Source: Roseibium aestuarii
GTDB lineage: Bacteria; Pseudomonadota; Alphaproteobacteria; Rhizobiales; Stappiaceae
DNA length: 64,000 nucleotides
NCBI RefSeq assembly: GCF_008477545.1
Contig: NZ_VORA01000002.1
Location: 896,784 to 960,783, forward strand
Direction: 5' to 3'
Made by a program: the position numbers and the translations under genes. The notes under the pieces were generated by a model. The model saw only the letters and a list, made by a program, of their open reading frames with translations. It did not search any database and was not told the origin of the DNA. The stretch's first letter is position 1. Each line of letters begins with the position of its first letter. Positions 52,497-61,312 of this stretch are shown here, one piece after another.

Positions 52497-54046
52497 GCAC
52501 TCACCTCAATCCGCCCATGAAGATCTACGTGCCCCTCGACACCGCCGCCCGCGCCCTTGGCGCCGATGATGTGGCGGACGCCATCCGGGCTGCGGCCAAG
52601 GCGGCAGGCCTCGAGATCGAGCTGATCCGCAACGGCAGCCGCGGCATGATCTGGCTCGAGCCCCTCGTCGAGGTGGATCGCGGCGACGGCCGCCAGGCCT
52701 ATGGCAATGTCACGCCCGGACAGGCGGACGCCCTGCTAAACGGCACCCTGGAAAGCCTCGGTCCGGTCGAGAAGATCCCCTTCTTCGCCCGCCAGACCCG
52801 GCTGACATTTGCCCGCTGCGGTCTGATCGACCCGGTGAGCCTCGCCGACTACGAGGCCCATGGCGGCCTTGCCGGCCTGCGCCGGGCGCTGGCCCTGAAG
52901 CCGGAAGAGATCGTCGACGAGATGAAGCTCTCCGGTCTGCGCGGCCGCGGCGGCGCGGGCTTCCCAACCGGCATCAAGTGGGACACGGTGCGCCTGGCCC
53001 CGGCCCCGCAGAAATACATCGTCTGCAACGCGGACGAGGGCGACAGCGGCACCTTCGCCGACCGCATGATCATGGAAGGCGACCCCTTCTCCCTGATCGA
53101 GGGCATGGTGATCGCCGGCCTCGCGACTGGCGCCACCCGGGGCTACATCTACGTGCGCTCCGAATATCCCGACGCCATCCGCATCCTGGAACAGGCGATC
53201 CGCATTGCCAACCAGAACCGGGTGCTCGGGTCCGGCATTCTCGGCAGCGGTCACGCCTTTGAGCTGGAGGTGCGTATGGGCGCGGGCGCCTATGTCTGCG
53301 GCGAGGAAACCTCGCTGCTCAACTCTCTGGAAGGCAAGCGCGGCACCGTGCGCGCCAAGCCGCCGCTTCCCGCGCTGGAAGGCCTGTTCAGCAAGCCGAC
53401 CGTGGTCAACAATGTCATCAGCCTGGCCAGCGTGCCGGTCATCTTCGAACGGGGCGCAGAGCATTACGCCAGCTTCGGCGTTGGCCGCTCGCGCGGCACC
53501 GTGACCCTTCAGATCGCGGGCAATGTGAAACATGGCGGCCTGTTCGAGACCGCCTTCGGCATGACCCTCGGCGAGGCCGTCAACGAGATCGGCGGCGGCA
53601 CCCGCTCCGGCCGTCCGGTGCGCGCCGTGCAGGTGGGCGGTCCGCTCGGTGCCTACATGCCCGTCTCCCGTTTCGACACGCCGCTCGGCTACGAGGAATT
53701 CGACAAGGCGGGCGGCCTTGTGGGTCACGCCGGGCTGGTCGTCTTCGACGAGACGGTCGACATGCTGAAGATGGCCCGCTTCGCCATGGAATTCTGCGCC
53801 GTTGAATCCTGCGGCAAGTGCACCCCTTGCCGCATTGGCTCCACGCGGGGCGTCGAGACCATCGACCGGATCGCCGCCGGCGAGGCGGAGGCCATCCCGC
53901 TCCTCACCGATCTCTGCGAGACGATGAAGGATGGTTCGCTCTGCGCTCTCGGCGGCTTCACCCCCTTCCCCGTCATGTCCGCGCTCACCCATTTCCCGGA
54001 AGACTTCCCCGGCGCCGCAAAGCCCTTCAAGGAGGCTGCAGAATGA
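52493..54046 (+). CDS. fdsB: NAD-dependent formate dehydrogenase beta subunit
   Basis: FdsB is the NuoF-like diaphorase subunit that passes electrons to NAD. The 517 residues include an N-terminal thioredoxin-like extension (about 1-90). The FMN/NADH part follows, with LRGRGGAGFPTGIKW, NADEGDSGTFADR and GAGAYVCGEETSLLNSLEG. The SLBB region comes next. The N3-type [4Fe-4S] site is ESCGKCTPCRIGSTRG, with a later Cys in MKDGSLCALGG. It overlaps both neighbours by 4 bp, so the subunits are translated in equal amounts. Confidence 0.95.
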   Translation: MSTHLNPPMKIYVPLDTAARALGADDVADAIRAAAKAAGLEIELIRNGSRGMIWLEPLVEVDRGDGRQAYGNVTPGQADALLNGTLESLGPVEKIPFFARQTRLTFARCGLIDPVSLADYEAHGGLAGLRRALALKPEEIVDEMKLSGLRGRGGAGFPTGIKWDTVRLAPAPQKYIVCNADEGDSGTFADRMIMEGDPFSLIEGMVIAGLATGATRGYIYVRSEYPDAIRILEQAIRIANQNRVLGSGILGSGHAFELEVRMGAGAYVCGEETSLLNSLEGKRGTVRAKPPLPALEGLFSKPTVVNNVISLASVPVIFERGAEHYASFGVGRSRGTVTLQIAGNVKHGGLFETAFGMTLGEAVNEIGGGTRSGRPVRAVQVGGPLGAYMPVSRFDTPLGYEEFDKAGGLVGHAGLVVFDETVDMLKMARFAMEFCAVESCGKCTPCRIGSTRGVETIDRIAAGEAEAIPLLTDLCETMKDGSLCALGGFTPFPVMSALTHFPEDFPGAAKPFKEAAE

Positions 54047-56985
54047 ACGTTCATGCAGGCACCCCGCATGCCGACCTGATCGACGGCCGCAAGGTTGCAG
54101 ATGCCCGGCACGACGACCGGGACATGGGCACCCCGCCGAAAACCGGCAAGCCGGTGACCCTCACCATCGACGGGTTCGAGGTCACCGTGCCGGAAGGCAC
54201 CTCGGTCATGCGCGCCTCCATGGAAGCGGGCATCCAGATCCCCAGGCTCTGCGCCACCGACATGGTGGACGCCTTCGGCTCCTGCCGCCTCTGCATGGTG
54301 GAAATCGAGGGACGGCGCGGCACGCCCGCCTCCTGCACCACGCCGGTGGCCCCGGGCATGGTCGTCCACACCCAGACCGGCAAGGTGCAGAAGCTGCGCA
54401 AGGGGGTGATGGAACTCTATATCTCCGACCACCCGCTGGACTGCCTCACCTGTTCCGCTAATGGCGACTGCGAATTGCAGACCCAGGCCGGTGCGGTGGG
54501 CCTGCGCGACGTGCGCTACACCGCGCCGCAGGCGCCCGTCCTCGCCAATCATTTTAGCGCCCGCGACACCTCCGGAGAGGCCAACCCGCTCTACAAGGCG
54601 AAGGACAGCTCCAACCCCTATTTCACCTATGATCCGGCGAAATGCATCGTCTGCTCCCGCTGCGTGCGCGCCTGCGAGGAAGTGCAGGGCACCTTCGCCC
54701 TGACCATCGAGGGCCGCGGCTTCGACAGCCGGGTGAGCCCGGGGGCTGCCTTTGACGACTTCCTGTCGTCCGATTGCGTGAGCTGCGGCGCCTGCGTTCA
54801 GGCCTGCCCCACGGCGACCCTTCAGGAAAAGTCCGTTATCGAAAAGGGCACGCCCACCCGCTCCGTCGTCACCACCTGCGCCTATTGCGGCGTCGGCTGC
54901 TCCTTCAAGGCCGAGCTGAACGGCGACGAGCTGGTGCGCATGGTCCCCTACAAGGACGGTAAGGCAAATCGCGGCCACTCCTGCGTCAAGGGCCGCTTTG
55001 CCTATGGCTATGCCAGCCACAAGGACCGCATCCTGTCGCCCATGATCCGCGACCGCATCGACGAGCCCTGGCGCGAGGTCTCCTGGAAGGAGGCCCTGAC
55101 CTTTGCCGCCAACCGCATGCGCGGCATCCAGGAGGCTTACGGTCCGAAGTCCATCGGGGTCATCACCTCGTCCCGCTGCACCAACGAGGAGACCTTCCTG
55201 GTGCAGAAGCTGGCCCGCGCGGTCTTCGGCAACAACAACACGGACACCTGTGCCCGTGTCTGCCATTCGCCGACCGGCTATGGCCTCGGCCAGACCTTCG
55301 GCACCTCCGCCGGCACCCAGGACTTCGACAGCGTCGAGAAGACGGACGTGGTCATCGTCATCGGCGCCAACCCGACCGACGGTCATCCGGTCTTCGGATC
55401 CCGCCTGAAGAAGCGCCTGCGCCAGGGGGCGAAGCTGATCGTCATCGATCCGCGCCGCATCGACCTGGTCCGCTCCGCCCATGTGGAGGCCTCGCACCAT
55501 CTGGCGCTGCGTCCGGGCACCAACGTCGCGGTCGTGACCGCGCTCGCCCATGTCATCGTCACCGAACGGCTCTATGACGAGGCCTTCATCCGCGACCGTT
55601 GCAACTGGGACGAGTTCCAGGATTATGCGGAATTTGTCGCCGAGGAGCGTCACAGCCCGGAGACCACCCAGTTTCTCACCGGCGTGCCGGCGGAAGAGCT
55701 GCGGGCCGCGGCCCGGCTCTTTGCCACCGGCGGCAACGGGGCAATCTACTACGGCCTCGGCGTGACGGAGCATTCGCAGGGTTCGACCACGGTCATGGCC
55801 ATCGCAAATCTGGCCATGCTCACCGGCAACATCGGCCGCGAGGGTGTGGGCGTGAACCCCTTGCGCGGCCAGAACAATGTGCAGGGCTCCTGCGACATGG
55901 GCTCCTTCCCCCACGAGCTGCCCGGCTATCGCCATGTGAAGCTGCCGGAAGTGCGCGCCATCTTCGAGAAGGCCTGGGGCGTGACCATCGACCCGGAGCC
56001 GGGCCTGCGCATTCCCAACATGCTGGACGCCGCCGTCGACGGCACGTTCCGCGGGCTCTATTGCCAGGGCGAGGACATTCTGCAGTCAGATCCGGACACA
56101 AAGCACGTGGCCGCGGGCCTGGCGGCGATGGACTGCGTCATCGTGCATGACCTCTTCCTGAACGAGACCGCCAATTACGCCCACGTCTTCCTGCCGGGCT
56201 CGTCCTTCCTGGAAAAGGACGGCACCTTCACCAATGCCGAGCGCCGCATCAACCGGGTGCGCAAGGTGATGGCACCGAAGAACGGCTATGCGGACTGGGA
56301 AATCACTCAGATGCTGGCCAATGCAATGGGGGCCGAATGGTCCTACGAGCACCCGTCTGAGATCATGGCGGAGATCGCGGCCACCACGCCCTCCTTTGCC
56401 AATGTCACCTATGAGCTGCTGGAGCAGAAGGGCTCGGTCCAGTGGCCCTGCAACGACGCCAATCCGGACGGCACGCCGCTGATGCATGTGGAGGGCTTCG
56501 TGCGCGGCAAGGGGCGCTTCATCCTGACCGAATATGTGGCCACCGACGAGAAGACCGGACCGCGCTTCCCGCTGCTGCTGACCACCGGCCGCATCCTCAG
56601 CCAGTATAACGTGGGCGCCCAGACCCGGCGCACGGACAACGTGATCTGGCACGATGCGGACCGTCTGGAGGTCCATCCCCATGACGCCGAGCAGCGCGGC
56701 ATCAAGGAAGGCGACTGGGTCAAGCTCGCCAGCCGGTCCGGAGAGACCACGCTCAAGGCGAAGATCACCGACCGGGTCAGCCCCGGCGTCGTCTACACCA
56801 CCTTCCACCACCCGGACACTCAGGCTAATGTGATCACCACCGATTACAGCGACTGGGCGACCAACTGCCCGGAATACAAGGTGACGGCAGTGCAGGTCAG
56901 CCCGTCCAACGGGCCGACCGACTGGCAGGAAGACTATGCGGCCCAGGCCACACGCTCCCGCCGCATCCTGCCGGCCGCCGAATGA
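54043..56985 (+). CDS. fdsA: NAD-dependent formate dehydrogenase alpha (molybdenum) subunit
   Basis: FdsA is the catalytic subunit that oxidises formate at a bis-molybdopterin centre. Its 980 residues contain a NuoG-like N-terminus with [2Fe-2S] cysteines (GSCRLCMVEIEG) and the HPLDCLTCSANGDC site. Two [4Fe-4S] ferredoxin motifs follow (CIVCSRCVRAC and CVSCGACVQAC). A further cluster (CAYCGVGCSF ... GHSCVKG) precedes the molybdenum domain. Cys407-His408 in CARVCHSPTG are the expected active-site pair. The C-terminal molybdopterin dinucleotide-binding domain has TTGRILSQYNVGAQTRRTDN. Length matches FdsA (about 960-980). It starts within the stop of fdsB. Confidence 0.96.
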   Translation: MNVHAGTPHADLIDGRKVADARHDDRDMGTPPKTGKPVTLTIDGFEVTVPEGTSVMRASMEAGIQIPRLCATDMVDAFGSCRLCMVEIEGRRGTPASCTTPVAPGMVVHTQTGKVQKLRKGVMELYISDHPLDCLTCSANGDCELQTQAGAVGLRDVRYTAPQAPVLANHFSARDTSGEANPLYKAKDSSNPYFTYDPAKCIVCSRCVRACEEVQGTFALTIEGRGFDSRVSPGAAFDDFLSSDCVSCGACVQACPTATLQEKSVIEKGTPTRSVVTTCAYCGVGCSFKAELNGDELVRMVPYKDGKANRGHSCVKGRFAYGYASHKDRILSPMIRDRIDEPWREVSWKEALTFAANRMRGIQEAYGPKSIGVITSSRCTNEETFLVQKLARAVFGNNNTDTCARVCHSPTGYGLGQTFGTSAGTQDFDSVEKTDVVIVIGANPTDGHPVFGSRLKKRLRQGAKLIVIDPRRIDLVRSAHVEASHHLALRPGTNVAVVTALAHVIVTERLYDEAFIRDRCNWDEFQDYAEFVAEERHSPETTQFLTGVPAEELRAAARLFATGGNGAIYYGLGVTEHSQGSTTVMAIANLAMLTGNIGREGVGVNPLRGQNNVQGSCDMGSFPHELPGYRHVKLPEVRAIFEKAWGVTIDPEPGLRIPNMLDAAVDGTFRGLYCQGEDILQSDPDTKHVAAGLAAMDCVIVHDLFLNETANYAHVFLPGSSFLEKDGTFTNAERRINRVRKVMAPKNGYADWEITQMLANAMGAEWSYEHPSEIMAEIAATTPSFANVTYELLEQKGSVQWPCNDANPDGTPLMHVEGFVRGKGRFILTEYVATDEKTGPRFPLLLTTGRILSQYNVGAQTRRTDNVIWHDADRLEVHPHDAEQRGIKEGDWVKLASRSGETTLKAKITDRVSPGVVYTTFHHPDTQANVITTDYSDWATNCPEYKVTAVQVSPSNGPTDWQEDYAAQATRSRRILPAAE

Positions 56986-57914
56986 GCAAGGTCCGCGCCG
57001 CCCTGCGCCTGTCTGCCCTGCCCCGCCCGAATGCGGGCTGGCGCGGCGCAGAGCAGCCGGGCGCCGCGGGCGAGGAAGGACCGATGACCACAGGACCGGC
57101 GTTTTCCCGCGCCTCCAGCGAACAGGGCGTGACCCAGCAGGCCGATGGCCGCCGGGCCATTTCGCGCACCCTGCCGGAAGAGGTGCCCGTGGCCCTGGTC
57201 TATAACGGCACCTCCCACGCGGTGATGCTCGCCACGCCTGATGACATCGAAGATTTTGCCGTCGGCTTCTCGCTGAGCGAAGGCATCGTCACCCATGCGG
57301 ACGAGATCGAGAGTTTCGAGCCCGTCGCCCACGAGAACGGAATCGAGGCCCGCATGTGGCTGCGCGCCGAGCGGGCCGACGCTCTGCACCAGCGCCGCCG
57401 CGTCATGGCTGGCCCCACCGGCTGCGGCCTCTGCGGGCTCGACAGTCTGGACCAGGCGCTCAGGGACCTGCCGGTGATCGGCACCACGCTCACCCTGAGC
57501 CGCGCCGAGGTTGCCGGCGCGACGGAGCAGCTGCGCCGGATGCAGCCCCTTTATGACCAGACGGGCGCCGTTCATGCCGCCGGCTTTCTTGTTCCGGGCA
57601 AGGGCATCGTGCTCGCCCGGGAAGATGTCGGCCGCCACAACGCCCTCGACAAGCTGATCGGCGCATTGGCCCGGGGCGGCCTTTCACCTGCCGATGGCGC
57701 CTTCGTGCTGACGAGCCGCGTGTCCCTTGAACTGGTGCAGAAATGCGCCTTCGCCGGCTCTCCCTGCCTGATCGCCGTCTCCGCTCCGACCGCCCATGCC
57801 AAGCGGCTGGCGGAAAGCTGCGGCATCACCCTGGCCGCCTTTGCCCGCGGCTCCGGCTTCGATCTCTACGCCCACCCGCATCGCATTCGCCACGAGGACA
57901 GTGATGTCGCCTGA
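56982..57914 (+). CDS. fdsC: Formate dehydrogenase accessory sulfurtransferase (FdhD/FdsC)
   Basis: FdsC, the FdhD-type chaperone, moves sulfur to the molybdenum cofactor and hands it to FdsA. The 310-residue protein shows the conserved EEVPVALVYNGTSHAVMLATPDDIEDFAVGFSLSEGI. GPTGCGLCGLDSLDQAL carries the sulfur-transfer cysteines, and LAREDVGRHNALDKLIG follows. The first ~45 residues (RLSALPRPNAGWRG) are an extension beyond the E. coli protein. It starts in the fdsA stop (ATGA) and its end overlaps fdsD by 11 bp. Confidence 0.94.
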   Translation: MSKVRAALRLSALPRPNAGWRGAEQPGAAGEEGPMTTGPAFSRASSEQGVTQQADGRRAISRTLPEEVPVALVYNGTSHAVMLATPDDIEDFAVGFSLSEGIVTHADEIESFEPVAHENGIEARMWLRAERADALHQRRRVMAGPTGCGLCGLDSLDQALRDLPVIGTTLTLSRAEVAGATEQLRRMQPLYDQTGAVHAAGFLVPGKGIVLAREDVGRHNALDKLIGALARGGLSPADGAFVLTSRVSLELVQKCAFAGSPCLIAVSAPTAHAKRLAESCGITLAAFARGSGFDLYAHPHRIRHEDSDVA

Positions 57915-58107
57915 GAAGATGGTCTACATGGCCAACCAGATCGCCACCTTCTTCAAGAGCCAGCGCGGCAGCGACCAGGCCGAGCGGATTGCCGCCCACC
58001 TGAAGGATTTCTGGGAACCACGCATGCGCGAACAGCTGATCGCCCACGTGGAAACCGGCGGCGCTGGCCTCGACGCCACGGTGATCGAAGCCGCACGCCG
58101 CCTCTGA
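57904..58107 (+). CDS. fdsD: Formate dehydrogenase delta subunit
   Basis: This is a 67-residue protein typical of FdsD, a small subunit needed for maturation or assembly of the soluble formate dehydrogenase. The pattern MVYMANQIATFFKSQRGSDQAERIAAHLKDFWEPRMREQLIAHVETGGAGLD is characteristic, especially FWEPRMR. It begins within the last codons of fdsC. A GTG three bases upstream in the same frame is an alternative start. Confidence 0.93.
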   Translation: MSPEKMVYMANQIATFFKSQRGSDQAERIAAHLKDFWEPRMREQLIAHVETGGAGLDATVIEAARRL

Positions 58108-58116
58108 CACCACAAT

Positions 58117-58134
58117 CGGCCCGCGCCGTTTTTT
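58117..58134 (+). terminator. Possible weak terminator after fdsD
   Basis: A 4-bp GC stem (CGGC-CCGC-GCCG) runs directly into TTTTTT, 10 bp after the fdsD stop. The stem is short, so termination would be inefficient or Rho-assisted. Confidence 0.35.
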
Positions 58135-58621
58135 GGGGTTGCCTGGCTGCCGCGACCCTAGTGCCGGGCTCAGCGTGACGGCTGCGACCCTTGCGAATCG
58201 ACGCTGAGAGCGTTCCGCTCCGGCTCTCGTCCGGCCGCGCCGTGGCACCTGCCCCGCGCGACGGCACCGGCATGCGTTTGCCAAAATGCCCCCTTCCGCC
58301 CGCCATTTGCGCTTGCGAATGGATCGGTGACAAAAAATCCGCAAAAAAGACAGGAACGCGCTCTGGTTGCAATTCGGGTTGCCAGCTCCTGATCCCCTAG
58401 TCGCAGCAGCCCGGACACCTCCGCCAGACGCCTGCGCGCGACCCGGAATAAATACCGCCATCTGCCTTGAGAACGGGGCGCTGGCCGCCACTCGCGCCCC
58501 AATCTGACCCGCCCCAGCGGTCAGGTGACAGAGCCCGCAAACACCACCTTTGCGTGTATGTTTCCATCCGGCAAACAGGGACATATGCGGGATGCTGTCA
58601 TATTTTTTTCGCTTATCACTG

Positions 58622-58639
58622 TACAATATCCGGATATTG
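58622..58639. promoter_or_regulatory. Perfect 16-bp palindrome overlapping a probable -10 box
   Basis: CAATATCCGGATATTG (58624-58639) is a perfect inverted repeat. It overlaps TACAAT (58622-58627), a fair -10 sequence, and lies 35-50 bp upstream of the adenylation enzyme start in an AT-rich region. The position fits an operator for a dimeric repressor. Confidence 0.6.
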
Positions 58640-58673
58640 ATCATATCATAGGATGTCATCCTTGGAGGGGATC

Positions 58674-60224
58674 ATGGCACTGCTGACCAGAACCGTAGCT
58701 CAAGACATATCGTCCGTCACATCGGACGTGCTGTTCTGCATTCTGGAGACCTGTGCGCGTAATCCGCTCAATCCCGCGCTCTCGCAAGGGGATGAAACCT
58801 GGACCTGCGATGACCTGGTGCAGCGCATGTCGACCATTGCCGAAACCCTGATCCAGGCCGGCATCGGCAGGGGAGCGGTTGTAGGGGTTCTGCAACCCCA
58901 CGGCTTCGACCTTGTGGCCAGCCTGCTGGCGATCCTGCATGTGGGCGCGGCCTATCTGCCGCTTGACCAGCGCCTGCCGGAAGAGCGCCTCGCCTTTCTC
59001 CTGACCGACAGTGGCGCTACTGCCATCCTGGGCACAAGCGCGCTGCTCTCCCGCCTCCCCGGTGACACGACCGCAAGCGCCATCGCCGTCGACGAGATCA
59101 CCCCGTCCGGCAATCTGGCGATTGCCCATGGCGCGCTCGTGGAAGAGGATGATCCGGCTTATGTCATTTACACTTCCGGCTCCACCGGACAGCCGAAGGG
59201 TGTGGTGGTCAGCCGCGCCAATCTCGCCAACTATTGCCACTGGGCGGCCGAGGCCTATGCACCGCGCGGTCCCGAGCGCTTTGCCCTCTACTCGCCCTTG
59301 TCCTTCGACTTCACGGCGACCTGCATCTTTCCGCCCCTTCTGCGCGGCGGCACGATCGAGATTTATGACGGGATCAACGATCCCTTCGTGATCCGCACGA
59401 TCCTGTCGGACAATCGGGTCGACGTCCTCAAGATCACCCCCGCCTATCTGGAGGTGTTTGCAGAGCTGGTCACCGCGACCAGCCGCATTTCGCGGATCAT
59501 CGTGGGCGGAGAGGACTTCACCTCCGACCTCGCCGCGAAGGTTCACTCCCGCATGGGAGGAAAGGTCCAGCTGATCAACGAATACGGCCCGACAGAGGCC
59601 ACGGTCGGCTGCATGCATCACGTCTATGATCCGCTGAGAGATCAGGACGGATCCGTCTCCATTGGTCGCCCCATCGACAACATGGACATCCTGCTGCTCG
59701 ACGACACGCTTCAACCCGTGCCGCCGGGCGCCAGCGGCGAGATCTTCATCGCCGGTCCTTCGGTCGCCTCCGGCTATCTGAACCGGCCCGAGCTGACCCA
59801 GCGCGCCTTCTGCTCCCTTCCCTTCCGCCCCGGCGAAAGGATCTATCGCACCGGAGACTATGCCCGTCCGCGGGACAACGGAGACCTCGTCTTCATCGGC
59901 CGCAAGGACGATCAGGTGAAGATCCGCGGTCACCGGGTCGAACTCGGGGAGGTGGAAAGCACGCTCAAGTCGCTGGACGGCGTGGCCTCGGCTCATGTCA
60001 CCAGCATCGAATACCGGGCGACGCGCGACCTGCTTGCAGCCGTCGTCACCCGCGTTCCGATGACGGCCGAGCAGATCCGCAGCGCCCTCGGCGCCAGGCT
60101 GCCAGCCCACATGGTGCCGTCGCATGTGCTGATGGTCGACGCCTTGCCGCTCACGGCAAACCAGAAGATCGACCGGACCGCTCTCTTGAATGCCTGGGAG
60201 GCCCAAACGAAATGTCCACGCTGA
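58674..60224 (+). CDS. Stand-alone amino acid adenylation enzyme (NRPS A domain)
   Basis: This is a 516-residue ANL enzyme that should activate an amino acid as AMP ester and load a carrier protein. Core motifs are complete: YTSGSTGQPKG (A3, residues 166-176), NEYGPTEATVG (A5), YRTGDYARPR (A7), GRKDDQVKIRGHRVELGEVES (A8) and NQKIDR with the catalytic Lys (A10). Asp212 in SFDFTAT indicates an amino acid substrate. My hand-read pocket code (Asp, Phe, Thr, Lys, Ile, Gly, Glu, Val, Gly, Lys) is close to asparagine/aspartate codes. I used the ATG at 58674, five bases after GGAGG; an ATG at 58653 is less well placed. The end overlaps the carrier-methyltransferase gene by 13 bp. Confidence 0.88.
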   Translation: MALLTRTVAQDISSVTSDVLFCILETCARNPLNPALSQGDETWTCDDLVQRMSTIAETLIQAGIGRGAVVGVLQPHGFDLVASLLAILHVGAAYLPLDQRLPEERLAFLLTDSGATAILGTSALLSRLPGDTTASAIAVDEITPSGNLAIAHGALVEEDDPAYVIYTSGSTGQPKGVVVSRANLANYCHWAAEAYAPRGPERFALYSPLSFDFTATCIFPPLLRGGTIEIYDGINDPFVIRTILSDNRVDVLKITPAYLEVFAELVTATSRISRIIVGGEDFTSDLAAKVHSRMGGKVQLINEYGPTEATVGCMHHVYDPLRDQDGSVSIGRPIDNMDILLLDDTLQPVPPGASGEIFIAGPSVASGYLNRPELTQRAFCSLPFRPGERIYRTGDYARPRDNGDLVFIGRKDDQVKIRGHRVELGEVESTLKSLDGVASAHVTSIEYRATRDLLAAVVTRVPMTAEQIRSALGARLPAHMVPSHVLMVDALPLTANQKIDRTALLNAWEAQTKCPR

Positions 60225-61312
60225 CCGCCCCGTCGCCGACGGAAACGATCATCGACCTTCTGGCTCCGCTCTGGATCGAGACCCTGGGCGTGCCGTCGGC
60301 CGCTCCTGCGGATGACTTCTTCCAGTCCGGCGGCCACTCGCTCAAGGCCATGCTCTTCGTCAGCCAGCTCGAGAAAGACCACGGCATCTGCCTGCCGCTC
60401 TCGGCACTGGTCGAGAACCCGACCCTGGGCGGGCTGGCGGACTACATCCGCAGCAATCCGCGCCTGCAGCACGAGGCGGTCGAGCCCTTCAGCATCGACG
60501 GCAAGGAGACCCAGATCCAGTATCTCCTGCGCTACAACGATCCGGACAAGCAGGCGATGCGCAACGCCGCCTACGAGAGCTATTATGCCCAGGCTCTGCG
60601 CTCGAAGGCCCACGCGGAGTTCTGCCGCCAGGTCTATGGCGAGAACTATGGCCAGCACGGCATGGCCGACTTCACCCAGCTCGACGCCATGCTCGATCTT
60701 CTGGCCCCGGAAGCCGGTGACCGGCTGCTGGACGTGGGCTGCGGCTACGGGCTGATCTCCACCTACATGGCACAAAAGACCGGCGCGCAGGTGGTCGGGA
60801 TTGATCTGGCAGCCAGCGCCATCGCCGAGGCTTCCGAGCGGGCGCGCCTCGGCGATCTGCCGCTCGAATTCCATCGCATGGATCTCCAGCAGATCGATTT
60901 CGAGCCCGAAAGCTTCGATCATATCGTGTCCATCGACACGATCTATTTCACCCGTGACCAGCGCCAGACGATCCGCGACTTCCACGAGGCCCTGAAGCCC
61001 GGCGGCAAGCTCGCGATCTTCCGCACCTTCCCCAAGCGTTCCTTCACCAGCGACACCTGGCGCCCGGATCTGACCGAACTCGCCGTCATCCTGCGCGAGG
61101 TCTTCGGGGACTACCGGGCGGTCGATTTCAGCGCCGAGGAAAACCAGCACTGGGCCAGCAAGCTCCGCGTGCTCGACAGTCTGCGGGACGACTTCATCGC
61201 GGAAGGCTTCGAGGAGCTCTTCGTCTTCCGTCACGATGAAGCCGCATATGAGGCAGGGATCCAACAGTTCCGTTACCTGTTTACTGCCCAGAAGCCGTTT
61301 CGGGAGGCCTGA
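60212..61312 (+). CDS. Peptidyl carrier protein fused to SAM-dependent methyltransferase
   Basis: This is a 366-residue two-domain protein. Residues about 10-85 are a carrier domain with the phosphopantetheine Ser43 in DDFFQSGGHSLKAM. Residues about 110-366 are a class I methyltransferase with motif I LLDVGCGYG (172-180) and acidic Asp198 in VVGIDLA. The post-I region FDHIVSIDTIYFTRDQRQTIRDFHEALKPGGKL follows. It overlaps the adenylation gene, so the two proteins are made together. The simplest model is loading of an amino acid on Ser43 and methylation while tethered. No condensation, thioesterase or reductase domain is present, so the release step is unknown. A 4'-phosphopantetheinyl transferase is not in the window. 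Confidence 0.87.
   Translation: MSTLTAPSPTETIIDLLAPLWIETLGVPSAAPADDFFQSGGHSLKAMLFVSQLEKDHGICLPLSALVENPTLGGLADYIRSNPRLQHEAVEPFSIDGKETQIQYLLRYNDPDKQAMRNAAYESYYAQALRSKAHAEFCRQVYGENYGQHGMADFTQLDAMLDLLAPEAGDRLLDVGCGYGLISTYMAQKTGAQVVGIDLAASAIAEASERARLGDLPLEFHRMDLQQIDFEPESFDHIVSIDTIYFTRDQRQTIRDFHEALKPGGKLAIFRTFPKRSFTSDTWRPDLTELAVILREVFGDYRAVDFSAEENQHWASKLRVLDSLRDDFIAEGFEELFVFRHDEAAYEAGIQQFRYLFTAQKPFREA

Larger units (their letters stand above)
58108..58673. other. Intergenic region between fdsD and the adenylation enzyme gene
   Basis: In this 566-bp stretch, the first part (58117-58134) is a short GC stem (CGGC/GCCG) followed by six T, a weak terminator candidate for fds. The middle (58140-58560) is GC-rich without a convincing gene; a 69-codon frame from 58191 has no family-like features. 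The last ~110 bp are strikingly AT-rich compared with the rest of the window and hold the promoter of the adenylation enzyme gene. Confidence 0.55.

Noticed and set aside
53725..55935. A 736-codon minus-strand frame opposite fdsB/fdsA
   Set aside because: It is antisense to conserved iron-sulfur and molybdenum motifs and is a GC-driven artefact.
58191..58400. A 69-codon frame in the fdsD-adenylation enzyme spacer
   Set aside because: It has no ribosome site, no hydrophobic or domain pattern, and a Ser/Pro/Arg-rich composition typical of random GC-rich sequence.
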